This document shows positions 51,056 through 64,000 of a stretch of 64,000 nucleotides of DNA, in pieces. Every line of letters begins with the position of its first letter. Position 1 is the first letter of the stretch. The notes beneath the pieces were generated by a model that saw only the letters and a list, made by a program, of their open reading frames with translations, did not search any database and was not told where the DNA came from. The position numbers and the translations under genes were made by a program. Source of the DNA: Cloeon dipterum (Eukaryota > Arthropoda > Insecta > Ephemeroptera > Baetidae); the NCBI RefSeq assembly GCF_949628265.1, contig NC_088787.1, positions 18,962,501 through 19,026,500 of the forward strand, in the 5' to 3' direction.

Positions 51056-52397
51056 AAGTGAACGATTTTCGCACTGTGACACTCCCGTGACAATAGTTGG
51101 ATTCAAGGCCAAGAAATATAATTCAATGCTACCGATTTGTGAAAAATGTGTGATGATTGCACTAGAAACAGTCGGTATATTTCTAATGATAACTCGTTTC
51201 CAAGTCGGTTAACTGCTAATTTCTGCAAGGCAAATCAATTGCTCGCCGCAGGTTGGCCGTCACAAAATGCGCGTCGAGCCGAGCAAATAATGTCAAATCA
51301 TTAGTCCACCTTGAAATTCAGAGAAAGATGCTGCAAAAGACGTCGTCAGGCTAATTATGAACGGATTTTGCGCACTCAGTTGCCAATTTTCGCGCGGACC
51401 AAGGTTATCAGTGCATACAATTTCGCCTTTCAGCGCGAAATTTTCCTCTGAGAGACTTGAATGAGCGCAAATGAGTGTTTTAATCGGGCACAAGACCCAG
51501 ATGAACGCCAAAGAGCGAATAATCGCCGCATGACGTCAGTTATTAGTAATGCACTTTGAAATATCTCCTCTCCTCTCCGCCGCTGCTTTCAGAAAGGGTA
51601 CGTAAAAGTTGTTCTGCGTGCCCTTCACAATGAGTCTTTTTCACTCTCGACTGTTCGCACACCTTAGCACTGCGATCGAGAGAGTGAAAATATATCATGC
51701 GGCGGCTATACGTGTGAGATAAAGTCAGTTGCAATTGGCCCAAATCGGAACGCCCTTAATTTCGGAGCGAACTTTGTAGTTCAAGATTGGATCGGCAAAG
51801 GTCAAACCGTCGGTATGCACCAGGTGTGCGTTTACTCACGCACCCACCTGGTAAATCACAAGGTGGCGCAAAACCATTTGTATAATGGGAGCAGCCGGAG
51901 TTTGCATCTGATTAATTTCTCTTTCATTTTGCACGGCCAATCGACCGACTTCGTTGAAATCGAAAGTTATAAAGTGCCTTGGATGCGACCAATAGTGACG
52001 CATTTGGCACGGAACTCCTGACTTGGGTAACTTGCTGTCCTGCCAAAGCATTATTGGCGTAAATTCTACGCAAAACTTGATGTAATGACAAAAAGTGCGA
52101 AAATAAAGCTTTATTCTTTTAGCGATTGGTACACTTTACCTTGGCTTCAATCGGTTTTAGGTCAGTTGTTCTCGCTGACCAAGTGTGGGCTATAATAGCT
52201 TTTTGCCTTCATTGTTAGAGAACATAAATTTTTCAAATCAGTAATCATTGGCTTCATATGTGGCTTTGCTTTAAAACATTTATGAAATAAGGCCATTTCG
52301 ATATAGGATAGCAGGAATAATTTCACAAATGAGTTCTTCAACCTCTAAAAACCTGTCTGGTTTTTATTTTATTTGCATTACTGATTTCAGTGTCCTG

Positions 52398-52481
52398 TTG
52401 GCGCTCTAGTTTTTCGCAGTCCACACAAATTCCTAGCTTGGATTTTAATTACAGAATATATATCAGGAACTAGGGCGCCAG
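52398..52481. repeat. Short element with inverted termini
   Basis: TTGGCGCTCTAGTT at the left faces AACTAGGGCGCCAG at the right, an imperfect inverted repeat closing an AT-rich 84-bp unit. Looks like a very short non-autonomous DNA element or a hairpin. No target duplication could be defined. Confidence 0.45.
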
Positions 52482-55400
52482 CTGTACGTCATAACTGCTG
52501 ACAAGAATAAAATAAACCAGATTTTTTAAACTGCGGTGTTGTTCCACTGTTCAGAAAATGAGTAAAGCTGGAGAGTTTTAATGATAAATTAATATCCTTT
52601 GTGACCATGAGGGATAGGAAACACAGCTTTGACTTCTGAAGGAAAATCCTTTTCCTTTTTTTATAGATGAAAGAGACCGTGAGATAATATCACTGTATGG
52701 TTTCCACATGTATTGTGCATCCCTAAAGGGAGATTACTTATTTTTAGGCACAAACGCCGCTCAAAGGAACAAATTTTTTAGCTTTGTATTGTTAGTAGGA
52801 AATCAGGAAAGACCAAGAATCGCATCGCTCCACACATGTGTTTGCTTAGAAAAATAACACGAACACAAAAGTAGATTTATGACTGAATGAGGCTGACTGA
52901 CCCTCTTTGACTGGACGCTGTATTGTGTCAGAGAGTAGGATATCCATTAGTGTGTAAACCAATGAATGCATCTAGAAAATTCACGATTCAGCTATGGGCT
53001 ATTTTCCACCAACCAAATTCAATAAGGTTTGTGGACGCGCAAGAGAGTAGGACTGCGTCTGAGGAGACGAGTCAGTCTTGAGAGACACCCCGACCCGGTT
53101 GGTAATCGTCTCGATTAGACAGGAACGTTAGAGGTGGAGCTATTAATTATCACAGGTAGTTATTATTAATTCACATAGAGCCACCTTGCTAAAAGAGCTC
53201 TATAGTTTGATTATGTGTTTAGAAGTTGATATCCAGTCGAGAAAGCTGGACAATGCAAGAAAAAACGGTTAATATTAGAGCAAGAAATTGTGTTCCGCGA
53301 AGACAGGAACTGCTCGCACAGGGAGGGAAATTATGATGTATCGCATGCTGTTGTCACAGTTGGCGGCAGATTATTCTAAAATTCTTCGTTATCACTTAAA
53401 TCAAAAGCGCTGAGGTGGTTGGAGGCGAAGGCGAAGGCCTTCCCTGGTCAAAGAAGCATCGTTCTTAAACTATTAGCTTGGACTGGGCTCTCTCCAACGA
53501 ATTAATTGCTATCAGGAGGCTGCCCACAGTGCCCACCTCGAAAGAGATGAACCGATGAAAAACCTTTCAAAATGCGATGCCGATGTGAGGGAGAAAATTT
53601 CATAACTATAGATATTACAGAGTTGTTTACGTCAAAATCCTTTTTAGTTAGCGGTAAAACTTTGGATATACTTTTGTCCTGTTGCAATATGCGCGTTAGT
53701 GCCCATTCAGAGGAGAAATATTGTACAAACACTATATCGTTTGAAATATCTCAGTTTTTTTTTACCAATTATTTTGTGTACTATTTTGTTAGGCATTTCC
53801 AACGAAATCTGAAGCAATCGTTCACTAATTTCCAATGGCTAAAAATTTATATAAATTATAACTTAATTAATTTATTCATGCAGCCGTTTCAAATCGATGG
53901 CTTGAGCATCCCCCTTTTTGAAAAAGAAAACCACGCATTGCGAGATGTTACGCGGTGCTCGTACATATAGAGCAAACGCCTTTCGCATCTCACACGCATC
54001 TGGAGTGGCAGCCAAGAGAAACCAAATCCACTAGGAAACGTATCCGATTCGCTGGCTGCCGCGCCGACATGAACGTGCATTACAAGCGCCGAGTGTGTGC
54101 AATTGACAGTTATTAAATAATGATAACGAGAGAGGTGCGGATTAGAAACGGAATTTCATCGCCGATCAATATGCAATTCTCAGTGAGCGCGACGGCGAGC
54201 GCCAGAGTGATTGTTTCCTTGCACTATCAGAAAAGCCGAAGTGACGACTCCCACCTTGCGCGGCGTGGAGAACGAAATTCCTTTCTTTGTGCGGTGTTTC
54301 TAAATCTCGCTGCTGCCAGATGAAATTCCTCTCGAGCACATTAAATTACTGCTGCGTTTATTATCACTTTTACTCGAGAGGTCGCCTTCCGACTGCTTTG
54401 TGTAAGGAAAAGGAACGAATTCTTTTAATTTGAAACCGCAAATTGTTGTTATTGTGCCACGACCACGGGAATAATCGAAAGTGGTTGTCTCTGCAATTAG
54501 CACTTGTAAGCAATTACAAAAATGAGGAAAGTTAAATTCACTTAAGGCGGTTGCCTTCTTTGAGATTATCCGTGTCAGATTTCCATTTGTTTATCTTAAG
54601 AAGGAAACAGATGTTTTTGGCCAGTGGAGCGCGAAGGAATGCTCTTCGGAAGCGAATCGATGGATTCAATTATTTGTTTAGACACTGAAAGCGGTTAACT
54701 ATTATTTTTCTAAATAAAACGCAACCATGAAAAATTTGTGCTGCAATAACGGGCTCCTTTGCCATAGCAAACTGAGCATACGCCCAGCACTCGCTAGAAA
54801 TATGCTTTTGTCACCATGGCTGCATTACGAATTTTCAGTTTTACCGTTTTCCTGAGGCGAGGAAATAATGTCTCGTAGCGCGGGAGGCACGTTTCCTGAG
54901 GCTTATTATTATTATTACAGAGTGCGAAATAGGCATTCCATGCAAGGAAGAAAGGCGTCTGCGGTAAGTTGGGATGACTCAGCTATATTATTGCAGTATT
55001 GAATATATTTAATGACACTTCATTTAAGCCCGTTTGGCAGGTTTACACACAATGTAAAATAACATTTAATGATTTGACTTTGATCCAAGCTGTGTCAACA
55101 GGAGTTAATGTTGCCACTTTAAAGGAGAATCAAAATTTGAAGACTTAATTTTTCCCTGAGTACTGCGTAGAGAATGGTTCAGACCTTCGTTTGAACAACA
55201 AAACACGCACCTCAAAATCCGTTTTGAAAAGGTCATTCGTGTCTATCAGGGATCAAGGGCTACTACACACTAGATAGACGACCTATCTTGTGACCTGACT
55301 TTTCCTCTCAACTCTACCCAGCATCAAGACTGGAAACACTCTGGTTGTTTTCCTAACATGCCATTTCAATCATTTTTTAATCTGTCGATCCTCTTGCTTG

Positions 55401-58400
55401 TTCCCACAGAATTAAAAGAAAAAATTTCAAGCTATTTAAGAATGCCGAGGTCTTTTACAGCATTTGTTCTTGAAAGCAAATGTATTTCTTTCAAACAGTC
55501 ACGTCCCATTCTATTATTTCCCTTTCGCGACCACGAATTTCAATTACAATGTAGAGTGCGGCGACGTTAAGTGAGGATGAGATGCACGCGAAATCATTGT
55601 AACAAGGTGATCGTTATCCGAAGTGCCAAAATCAGCACGGGAACAAGCTCTTAGAGTCGATCTGCTGCATGTCTGACTGTAAAACAATATAAAGATAATT
55701 TTATTCACAGCGCAGACAAAGTTTCGTTTTTCGTTGGCGCGTTCATTCATCTCTCTCGCATTGTTCGTGAAATTCAAATGAGCAGCACGCGTGACCGCTG
55801 ATGAAACGCCTTCTTCGCTTTTCGGCGTTGATGCACGTGTACAGTTAATTTTCCATTTTGCCCAGATGAATTAGTGCAATCGTGAGAAAAGTCGCATCGT
55901 AACTAATTAACAAAGAGCAAGAAGTAATTTCTAGCGGGGCCGCGTCGGCTGAATTATCGGAATTGGGGCTCGGTCGAGTATTGAACCGGCCGGCGCTGAA
56001 AAGAAAGTGCCACAATACTTTTTGACCGCAGGCCGACATTGCTGCTGCTTTAATAACATATTCATTACGAAGGCAAATTGCGATTGCGTTGCACCTCCAC
56101 CGCGACTTTTGCGAACGCACGTTGAATGCTGAAAAAATGGGCACCAAGCGTTTTAATCTTTTCCTGCTGCTGCCGGGTGAAAGTTGTAACACTGGTCACC
56201 GCGGCCGCGAGGCTCATTGTAGGCGGCGTTTGGTGCGTAAGGCTTTTAATTATCATTCAAATCGTGCAATTAATCACTCGCGGACCGATGCGGATTACTA
56301 ATTGGATTACAAACATTGGCCGGCAACTTGTGGTTTCAAAAGACATAGAGAGCGGATTGAATTTTTGTTGAGAATAGTAATCAGGCCTAATTTAGAAATT
56401 GACAGTGCGCGACCGTGTTTTACGACTGGGCAAGTGTTTCAAAATATATAATTAACAGAATATTTATTTATGTTATAAGAATTGGTATCGGCTGAAGTAA
56501 TCGATCGATATTTAAATATTATCAGCCGTGCCGCCAGATTGGAATCAGTGAAAACAATCAAGTAGAAAACCACAATATGCTGTTTTAATTTAATATTCAA
56601 CACATGTCCAAAACAATATCGTCAAAAATGTAGAGCGGCCTAACTGTTTAGATAATTAGTAATTTAAACATATTATCCAATTGTTTTCGAACCTTTTGAC
56701 CCTAATTTTGCTTTAGGAAACAATCGAGAATTACAATAAAACGCAACGAGCTGCTCTGCACGATAAGTAATCCGCTTATATCTTATTATTTATTTTGAAA
56801 AGATGCTAATCTGCCATCAACCAGTGAAATTTCAATCAATAAACGCTTTCTTTGGCGTGCGTTCTGATTGCACAGCTGCATTGCGCGCAATAAGCATGCA
56901 GGGGCGAGCTCGAGATTGCATCAGAAAAGTGGCGTCTGTCACCTCAACGCGGACACGATGACATGCCCACTCGCTGAAACGCTGCCAGCGGACTGCATTT
57001 TATTTATTTATCCCTGTCGAGCACAAAATCATAATGAAAATGAGAATTATGCAGACCGCACACAGGTCGCCTTCACTCGCAGCACGTCACGAGTGTACTT
57101 GTGCCACTATTGAAAATGAAAACTCGCTTTCCTTCTGCTTTTTATATCTTCGTGGGCCGATCGAGTAAAGAAAGTTGCGGCAGCCCAAGAGGGTCACTTG
57201 TTTGCCCGACGGACACAATTGCCGAATAAATATCATTCGAAAGCCCGAAGTACGCGTCTGCGGAGAAGATGATGGCAGTTGAGACATTATCTTTTAATGC
57301 TGGGTTGGTTTGCCGAAAATGAGCCTCTCATCGTTGCGAAAATTGTACGAAATTAGGCGGAAATGCTGGAAATTATCGGTGGGAGTGTAGCGTGATTAGT
57401 GTCAAATCTTTTGGGTTTAGCGTAATTACTGCGTGTTGGAAAAGGCAACCCGCGGAGTGTTGATAAAGAGCTCGAAATTTTACTTCTTATTTTCTTTTCA
57501 GCAATTCAGTATCCTGTTATAACGTGAACATTTGAATGTAAAACGTTTATAGGTTGATGGGATACAAGTCTTTGGTCATCAAGTACATTCTCATAATTGT
57601 TCGGCAACAGTGGCCATGATTATATATATTTTTTTATCAAAGTTTCTCCTAGTAAAAGTATTTTCCAAAAAGTGTGCAACAGCAACGTTTTATTTTTTTC
57701 ATGAAATGAAGAATTTCTCGAAATCATGTGCGACATACTTAATTAAACATGACAAATGTTGTTATTTAGAATAATAATTATTACAACTACAACAATTTAT
57801 TGTTTTTCTTGGATGTCTCTAGATTGCTCTCCGTCTTAATAGATAAATTGCAACGCCTTTGCGGTAAAGAAAAATTGCAATTATGTCACTTTGGCTAGCT
57901 GCAAAACAAGGCAATTACAACCCAAGCAAGGACAGCCAACTACGGAAAAGCAAAGTCATACGCAGACTGCCTTTTCTAATTGATGCATTCAATTAAAATG
58001 GAAAGACCAACCGACCTTTTCCTCTCACAGTCAGTGTGTTTCCCCTTCTCTTAAATGCAAGAAAGTGAAACAAAAACACGCGCACGCAATCGCACATAGC
58101 GTTGAGCATCTTCAAAGCTTTTTTTTATTTTCGCAATTAGAGATTCAAACGTGGCTCTGGCTCAGCGTCTCGGATGAACAAGAGCAACATTGTGCAACAC
58201 GCCGCCGCTTCAATTAACCGCAATTAGAGTGAACCTGCGCCGCAACACGCGTTACGATACAATCCGATTCACTCTCGATTTTGTTGCACCACTCCAAGGA
58301 TGAATCAATTTCGAAAAGTTTTTCGCCGACTAACCATTTTCTCCGAGCAGGGTGGCATGCATGATGTCAGCCGCAGTATTTAAACGCGTGACCAGCGAGA

Positions 58401-59389
58401 AAACATCACACGTATAATGCCATTGTCCGTGTTCGAGACGCAGAAATGAGGTTTTCTCCGGTCATTTCAGTTTGTTCAGCGTCTCTCTTTTCTCGAGCAC
58501 GCTGTATTGATAATCTTTTCTCTCGCATAAAACGTTGCACTATATTCATGAACACGTGCTAGTTATTCCGCCTTAAGCATAATATATAAGTAGATAAAAT
58601 ATTAAATAAAAATGACGGTAGCGTAGGTAAAACGTACTACAGTGCGAGCAATAATTAAATCAGGATTAAGATACATTTAAATTTCAGAAGTTGCCAAATT
58701 TCTAGAAAAAAAAAAGATTTTTTCTTTTGATTTCGATTGCTCGTCACGATACATCCAACGTTGTGCGTATTTTGGGGTATATTTCACATTTATCGAAACA
58801 TTCATAACGAGACCGTGCTCGCCGCTTTATTAGCATGAAACTTTCGAGCCGATTTTTTCAGAAATTGTAACCTTGCAAAATTATTAGCTCTTTCCGAATG
58901 ATTAAAACCAAACTGCATTCCACAAGGTTGAGCTATTTTTAATTCTAAACGCATTCTGCCTCAATGAGACGGTCATTTGGGGTCCGATATTCGCACTCGC
59001 GCGTGGTGTCAAAGCAATTAACGCAGAACGGGCAAAGCTTTTTGGCTCTCCGCATGCGATTTGGGTTGAACGGACTCTCGGGCACCTGCAGAACCAAAGC
59101 TGGGGTCACAGCTTTTACGATGGATGTTAACGCAAACGCACCAACGTCAAGTTAATACTGTGTGTCCCCCCTGATGGGTGTGTTTGCCGCTCCAATCCAG
59201 CCGCGGAGTGAAGCACTCACATGCTTTCCAAATAATGGGTCATTAACACGAGGATGGTCAAACGAATCAAATCGCCCGTAAATCGGTCAAGAATTAACTT
59301 GCTGAAAATGGTTTTCTACTATTTTTAAAAAAATATTTGCGTGGATTAATTCAGTATGGGCTAGTGAAATTTTGAAAGAAAGAAATTAA

Positions 59390-59450
59390 ATAACACGTTC
59401 TCCCACTGTGCAGCGGCTATTTCGGCCTCATCAGCAGTGCACTTTACCTC
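59390..59450 (-). repeat. Copy 2 of a dispersed structured motif
   Basis: On the minus strand it reads CTGATGAGGCCGAAATAGCC with flanks AAGTGCA and TGCACAGTGGGAG. It matches the motif at 22461-22525. It can form an inner GGC/GCC stem around CGAAATA and an outer GTGCA/TGCAC stem. Confidence 0.5.
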
Positions 59451-62400
59451 CAAAACAAACTTCTAATCACACTATTAGCTGCAGAGTTTGCGTTTCTTCT
59501 TGAATAATTTCAGTTAAGAATGGTAATTAACTCGTCCAAACAGGAGAAATATAAATCCATTGCCCTTCTGGTACGTTTCTCTCCTCACAAGAAGCTTTGT
59601 TTATTTAGTCTAGAAACTAAAATTGAGGACGACTTAGTCCTTGTCTAATTGAATGAAACTATTTGCGGTTGTGTCGGTCGAGGGAACGTCATACCGCATT
59701 TTAATCATTTGGCAGAATATTATTTGCCGCACGCAACGTATGGCAACAACAAGTGCAACGGAGGGCGTATTCCCGCGGCAGCTAGGGCGGAAACCGCGCG
59801 TGCAAAGGTATTTCCTCTGTTGGCGGTGCGTACGGTGCGTGCGTTCGTAGTACAAACAAACTCGCACGGTGCATATTATTTATGCACCAGACAGACGCGA
59901 CCCGAGTCAAATCTGATAACAGATGAAACGCAGCTTGAGTGTGAAGGGTTTCAGTTCGGCGTTCCGATCGAGGCAATTTTATTGCTCGCCTCTCTCTTCC
60001 TCGCAACGCCCTTTCCAGAAATATTTGCACGTCGCGTCTGAATGCCGCGATGGATTCCCTTTACGGGACACGGCGCTGCTCGCCTCTTAAGATGCACGTC
60101 TCGCAAACCCAATTGCCGAAAACACCTCGCTGCGTCGTTCCTTTCGAGTGCTAAGACACGGCCAAACTTGAACTTGCGAGGCGAGACGCGCGCATTTGGT
60201 GTGTTCAACACGCGAAGTACAGCGGTAATTTTTTCACAGGGAATTAGGTGAAAATCATTATTTTTAGTGAGTGAACATGGAGTGAGCATTAATATCACTG
60301 TAACGGTTTAAAACATTTGTGTAATTAAGAGATTAACCAATAAAAAAAGTTGTCTCAATAAGTCTTTCGTTTTTACCTTCATGGTAATTAATGAGATTGA
60401 CACGAATATTAAGAACCTTAACCGTTGAAAGTTAAGTTGTTCTGAAAATATAAGCTTCTGGAATGTGGTGCGTGTAAATTTTCTATAAATAAAGTAAATT
60501 CACCCTATATCATTTTTTTCTATTTATCAAAGCTTTAAGCTTTTTCTCAAATGGAGAAAGTAAATTTCGTAAATTTCACGGTAGTTATGCCATTTAAATC
60601 CTCTTGATTGAGCCTACCACGCCTATTTGTTCGCGTTTAGATGTAGCCCATAATTTTTAAAATAAAAAATGCAAACAAATATGAGCTGATTTTAATTTAT
60701 GTTATTAATTTTGCAATGGCTATGTGTGATATAATTTTTCCTTTTTAAGTGTTTTAAATTTTTTGAGTCACCCATTCCTTGTTCGCCAATGGGATATTGT
60801 AACGACAAGAATAAAATTTATCGTATTTTACGGTTCAATCCCAAGTCAATATTTTATGCTTCAAAAGAGAATCAGTTTCATTAAAATTCCTGCAGATTTA
60901 CAAACGATATATTAAAAAAATATCTAGAATACCAATTCCTTATTTTACTACTCTCTCGTGATGTTATAAATTGCAACAATAATAATTATTTTTCTATATT
61001 TATGCACGATATATAGCACGACTCGTTAAATTTAATCGAATTTCACAGACAGAATTCTCAAGCCAAGTTGTAAATCAGCAGATAAGGCAATAGTTTAACT
61101 TGCATTTAGCGTAACAAGTCAATTTATGTCTAACTAGTTACAGTAATTTTTATTACTTACAGCCAGCAAATTAGATTAGAATGTTGCAATCAAGCGGACA
61201 AAACCTGATATTACCGCGGTTAATGGGTCCGCGTGCTATTTGAGCGCTGGATGGAAATTAAATTTACGAAACGAGATCTCGGAGGAAATGTATGCAAAGC
61301 GCGCGACTTTCGCCTCTCTTAACAACAAGTGATCAGTGTTATTAAGCGGCGTTTTTATGTGAACATTCTGCGACTGAATGTGAAGTGAAGCATTACGCTC
61401 GAGGAAGTGCTCATTACATTTTCCCGCTGCGCTGGTATATTTTGCGCCGCCGATCCGATTATTGTGTATGACTGTGATATCTGAACCCCTTTCACGAGGC
61501 GCAAGTGCAGCGGCGGCACCTTCTTTCTCCTTTCGGAACACCATTCAATACGACAACAAGTTGTGAAAAGTAAAGTGCATAATATAATGCGGTGGTGTTC
61601 ATCCGATCGGTGAACGGATTGTTTTGCGAAGATGACTAAATCGCAATCGACCACCGGCTTCGGTGATAGATCGTAATTAAAAGCCAACGGATACGCTTAA
61701 CCGCTCCTGATTGTTATTCTTTTTTTCCAATTCCGCCTTTTCACTAAACAGATTGAGCAATTTAGGTTTTAATTTTTCTAAAGAACGAGAGTAAAAAATT
61801 CGAGGAAGGTTTCTTAACAACGCAGTACTTTCGCCAAAACATTCGTTGAAAGCCAAAGCCATAAGGAAGTGTCACTTTGATTTAATTCTATTTGTGTTCG
61901 GTCCTGCCTTGAACTTTTTATCCTCAAGTATAATTTATCAGGCACAGAGACGCAATAGAATAATCTTTTTGCCTTTGAAAAACAGCAATTTTGTGTGTAG
62001 ATTCCCGTGCCAAAATTGCTTTGATGAGCTCACCGAGGTGCTGATCAAATTTTAATGAGCTCCCTTGCCTGATGTAGCGCTATTATTTTAACACAAAAGA
62101 AATTTATATGAGTATCATGCACGGCGGAGTCTCTCCTAAGCAAGAAGCAAATTCAAGATGACGAACGGCGACCGTCGGCCTGAAACAATGGCCCACTCCC
62201 CCATACATAGAGCAGCTTTTGTTTGCGACCAAAAGGAGCAATAACAATTTATCAACGAGCTTTAATTTGTGCCTCACGACCAGGAGGATTCGTTGGAATT
62301 ATTTATTATTAGAGGCTCACACGGCGCGGATGAGATCCCGACCGACGCAGCGCAGCGCCGGTCGGCTGGAGCGAGTTCCAAGGCCAAGGCTGCCGAAAGA

Positions 62401-64000
62401 GCGTTTGGTCATCCGCAATTATCTCAGGCTCACTCGCTCTTTCGTGAAAAATGGTGGAAAACGAGAGTGTTGCATAAGCAGCCCGCGTTGTCGTAAACCA
62501 GGAAAACATGCCTCCGCGTGAGAAGCGATGGGCCAAAATGTCGGCACGAGCTCCCACGACCATTCAAAATTTGACTGCTTGAGAGAGAAGCTTCCCTTGA
62601 TAATCGCAGAGAAACGTAATGGCGTGAAGTCTGCGATTTTTTTAATTGGACCAAATTAACTTGATTGCAGGTGAACTCTCTTTGTGGGTTTATTTCACAT
62701 TATAGAATCTAGGAAGAGCAATCTTTATGACTAAAATATGAAATTTTCAAGTGTTAAAAAATAAAATAAATCTCTAAATAAAATGTGAAAATTTTCCAAG
62801 GTTTTGACTGCTAGTATATTTGCCTACACCCGCCAACGAAGCGAGTTTGTGCCGTGAATTAGATCTTTTAATTTTTCTAAAATATTTGTTTGTTATTATT
62901 CTCTTTGTTATTTTTTTTAATTATTTAAATACTGCGGTCGTAAAGTTTGACATAAATTTCATTTGATTTTGTATTATTCATTAATATCTTAGACGTTTTC
63001 AAACAGGTCTTTACTCCGTTAAATCCTTGCAAGTAAATTTTAAATTAATTAAATTTTCACTCAAAATGTGTTGTGTTCAAGCTGTAAAATTTCGTTGAAA
63101 ATTAGACCAAAAAATATATAGTTCAGACGTTATTCTAAGAAAAAATAACAACAGTTTTAACATCGAAAACACAGGTCTAGAAATGTAATTTTATATTTTT
63201 GATATCATTAAGAACAAAGTTTGTGTTAGTTTGTTCAACAATTTCTCAGGAAAAATGATTGAAAATAATCTGAGCCCTGACACCAGCAAAGAAGTATTAC
63301 TTTCAGGAGGTGTGAGTTGAACACAAATAAGTGCTATAAAATTCAAAGAAGGCTGATAGGAATGTGCGACCGTAATGACACCTAGTACAGACAAACAAAC
63401 ATAGTATATATTATAAAATTCCAAGAGCGTCGGTGCAGATATACTTTGCTGATATAACGCCCGGCTAATAGCGAGAAGGAAGCAATTTGTGATGCAAATG
63501 CACGTAGATGGACAATGAATATTGTATAATAGCAATAGCAAAATAAATAAGTAAATGCTGCTTAACAGGCCGCAGGAATGAGAATGAGGTGTGTGGGAAA
63601 AAAGTCACGCTTCACGGCTGCTGAATTTGATTCGCTACCAACGGAAGTGTATATATTTGTATTGTGCATGCGCCGAATGCGGCTCTCTGCACTCTGCCAA
63701 AGATCAACCCGCGTGCGCCGAGATGAATGAGTCGATTCGCGCGGCTATCTCTGATTTCTGAGCCGACCCTCGCCGGCTCAAGGTTGCATTCGCAGAAATG
63801 GATGGCCACCTCGAAGAGCACTATTTTCCTCCTTTTGGATTAATGACAGAGCCTGAAATCGGGCTCGTTAAACATAAAAGCCGTGGCTGCGGAAATTGGT
63901 GCACCAGTGATTGCTGCGTGGAAAGTGCGTCATCGTGGGCGACAGAGGCAAAAAAGCATCACGTTCACACACGTCTTTACACCTGGACAAAAGAAGAAGC

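Larger units (their letters stand above)
51056..64000. other. Gene-poor region, probable regulatory DNA, part 2
   Basis: Same texture as the part before the foldback element. CpG-rich islands occur for example at 51240-51760, 53890-54330, 55720-56330, 56840-57290, 58180-58560, 59640-60220, 61190-61680 and 62110-62640, separated by AT-rich DNA. A perfect CRE palindrome TGACGTCA is at 51531-51538. Longest open frames (about 130 codons at 59649-60041) have no recognisable domain, signal or membrane helix. No RNA gene was recognised. Confidence 0.45.

Noticed and set aside
50586-51074. 162-codon open frame on the minus strand
   Set aside because: It runs through the foldback element, and its cysteine/histidine repeats come from the inverted repeats. 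No family pattern.
59400-59440. Functional hammerhead ribozyme
   Set aside because: CTGATGA and GAAA are present, but they are separated by only GGCC, which cannot form stem II, and no proper stem III or NUH cleavage site is seen.
59649-60041. 130-codon open frame on the plus strand
   Set aside because: It lies in a CpG-rich block with several overlapping frames on both strands. No start context, splice sites or domain support a gene.

Overview
The window looks like nuclear DNA of an arthropod, most likely an insect. Genes are split by GT-AG introns, many of them 60-100 bp. Intergenic DNA is AT-rich with CpG-rich islands. The gene set fits: an importin-5, a five-repeat cadherin, an insect-style C-type lectin, a belle-type DEAD-box helicase and two group-7-allergen-like secreted proteins. 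The species cannot be named from the sequence. I see no rRNA, CRISPR array, virus or intact autonomous transposon. All gene models are hand-built by joining exons whose splice sites and reading phases agree.

Layout. 563-2092 (-): first five coding exons of importin-5, whose 3' end lies left of the window. 2093-7067: AT-rich spacer with one GC-rich patch (3600-3938) that could be a remote 5' UTR exon. 7068-17415 (+): single-pass cadherin with a 6.5 kb first intron and a tiny last exon. 17872-19408 (+): secreted coiled-coil/C-type lectin. 19694-25136 (-): PHF20/MBD-R2-type chromatin reader in 15 exons. 25965-26651 (+): GINS subunit SLD5. 26718-28605 (-): COP9 signalosome subunit 6. 29588-34747 (+): DDX3/belle helicase in nine coding exons. 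34748-38146: spacer with a structured GC-rich island. 38147-39335 and 40031-41352 (+): tandem pair of group-7-allergen-like genes with the same exon plan. 41353-64000: about 22 kb with no convincing gene body, alternating AT-rich DNA with CpG/GAGA-rich islands, one weak first-exon candidate near 43.1 kb and several small repeats.

The centre (19.7-34.7 kb) is a compact block of housekeeping genes: chromatin reading, replication initiation, NEDD8/ubiquitin control and mRNA translation. They lie head-to-head and tail-to-tail. PHF20/SLD5 and CSN6/belle look like divergent pairs sharing promoter regions, with probable 5' UTR introns. SLD5 and CSN6 converge with only 66 bp between stop codons and overlapping poly(A) hexamers.

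The most unusual non-coding items are a 180-bp double-foldback element (50876-51055), two diverged copies of a structured motif (22461-22525 and 59390-59450), a 76-bp direct repeat bracketing helicase exon 6, and a GC-rich hairpin/G-quadruplex island (36600-36910). I found no clear evidence of a wholly new multi-gene system.
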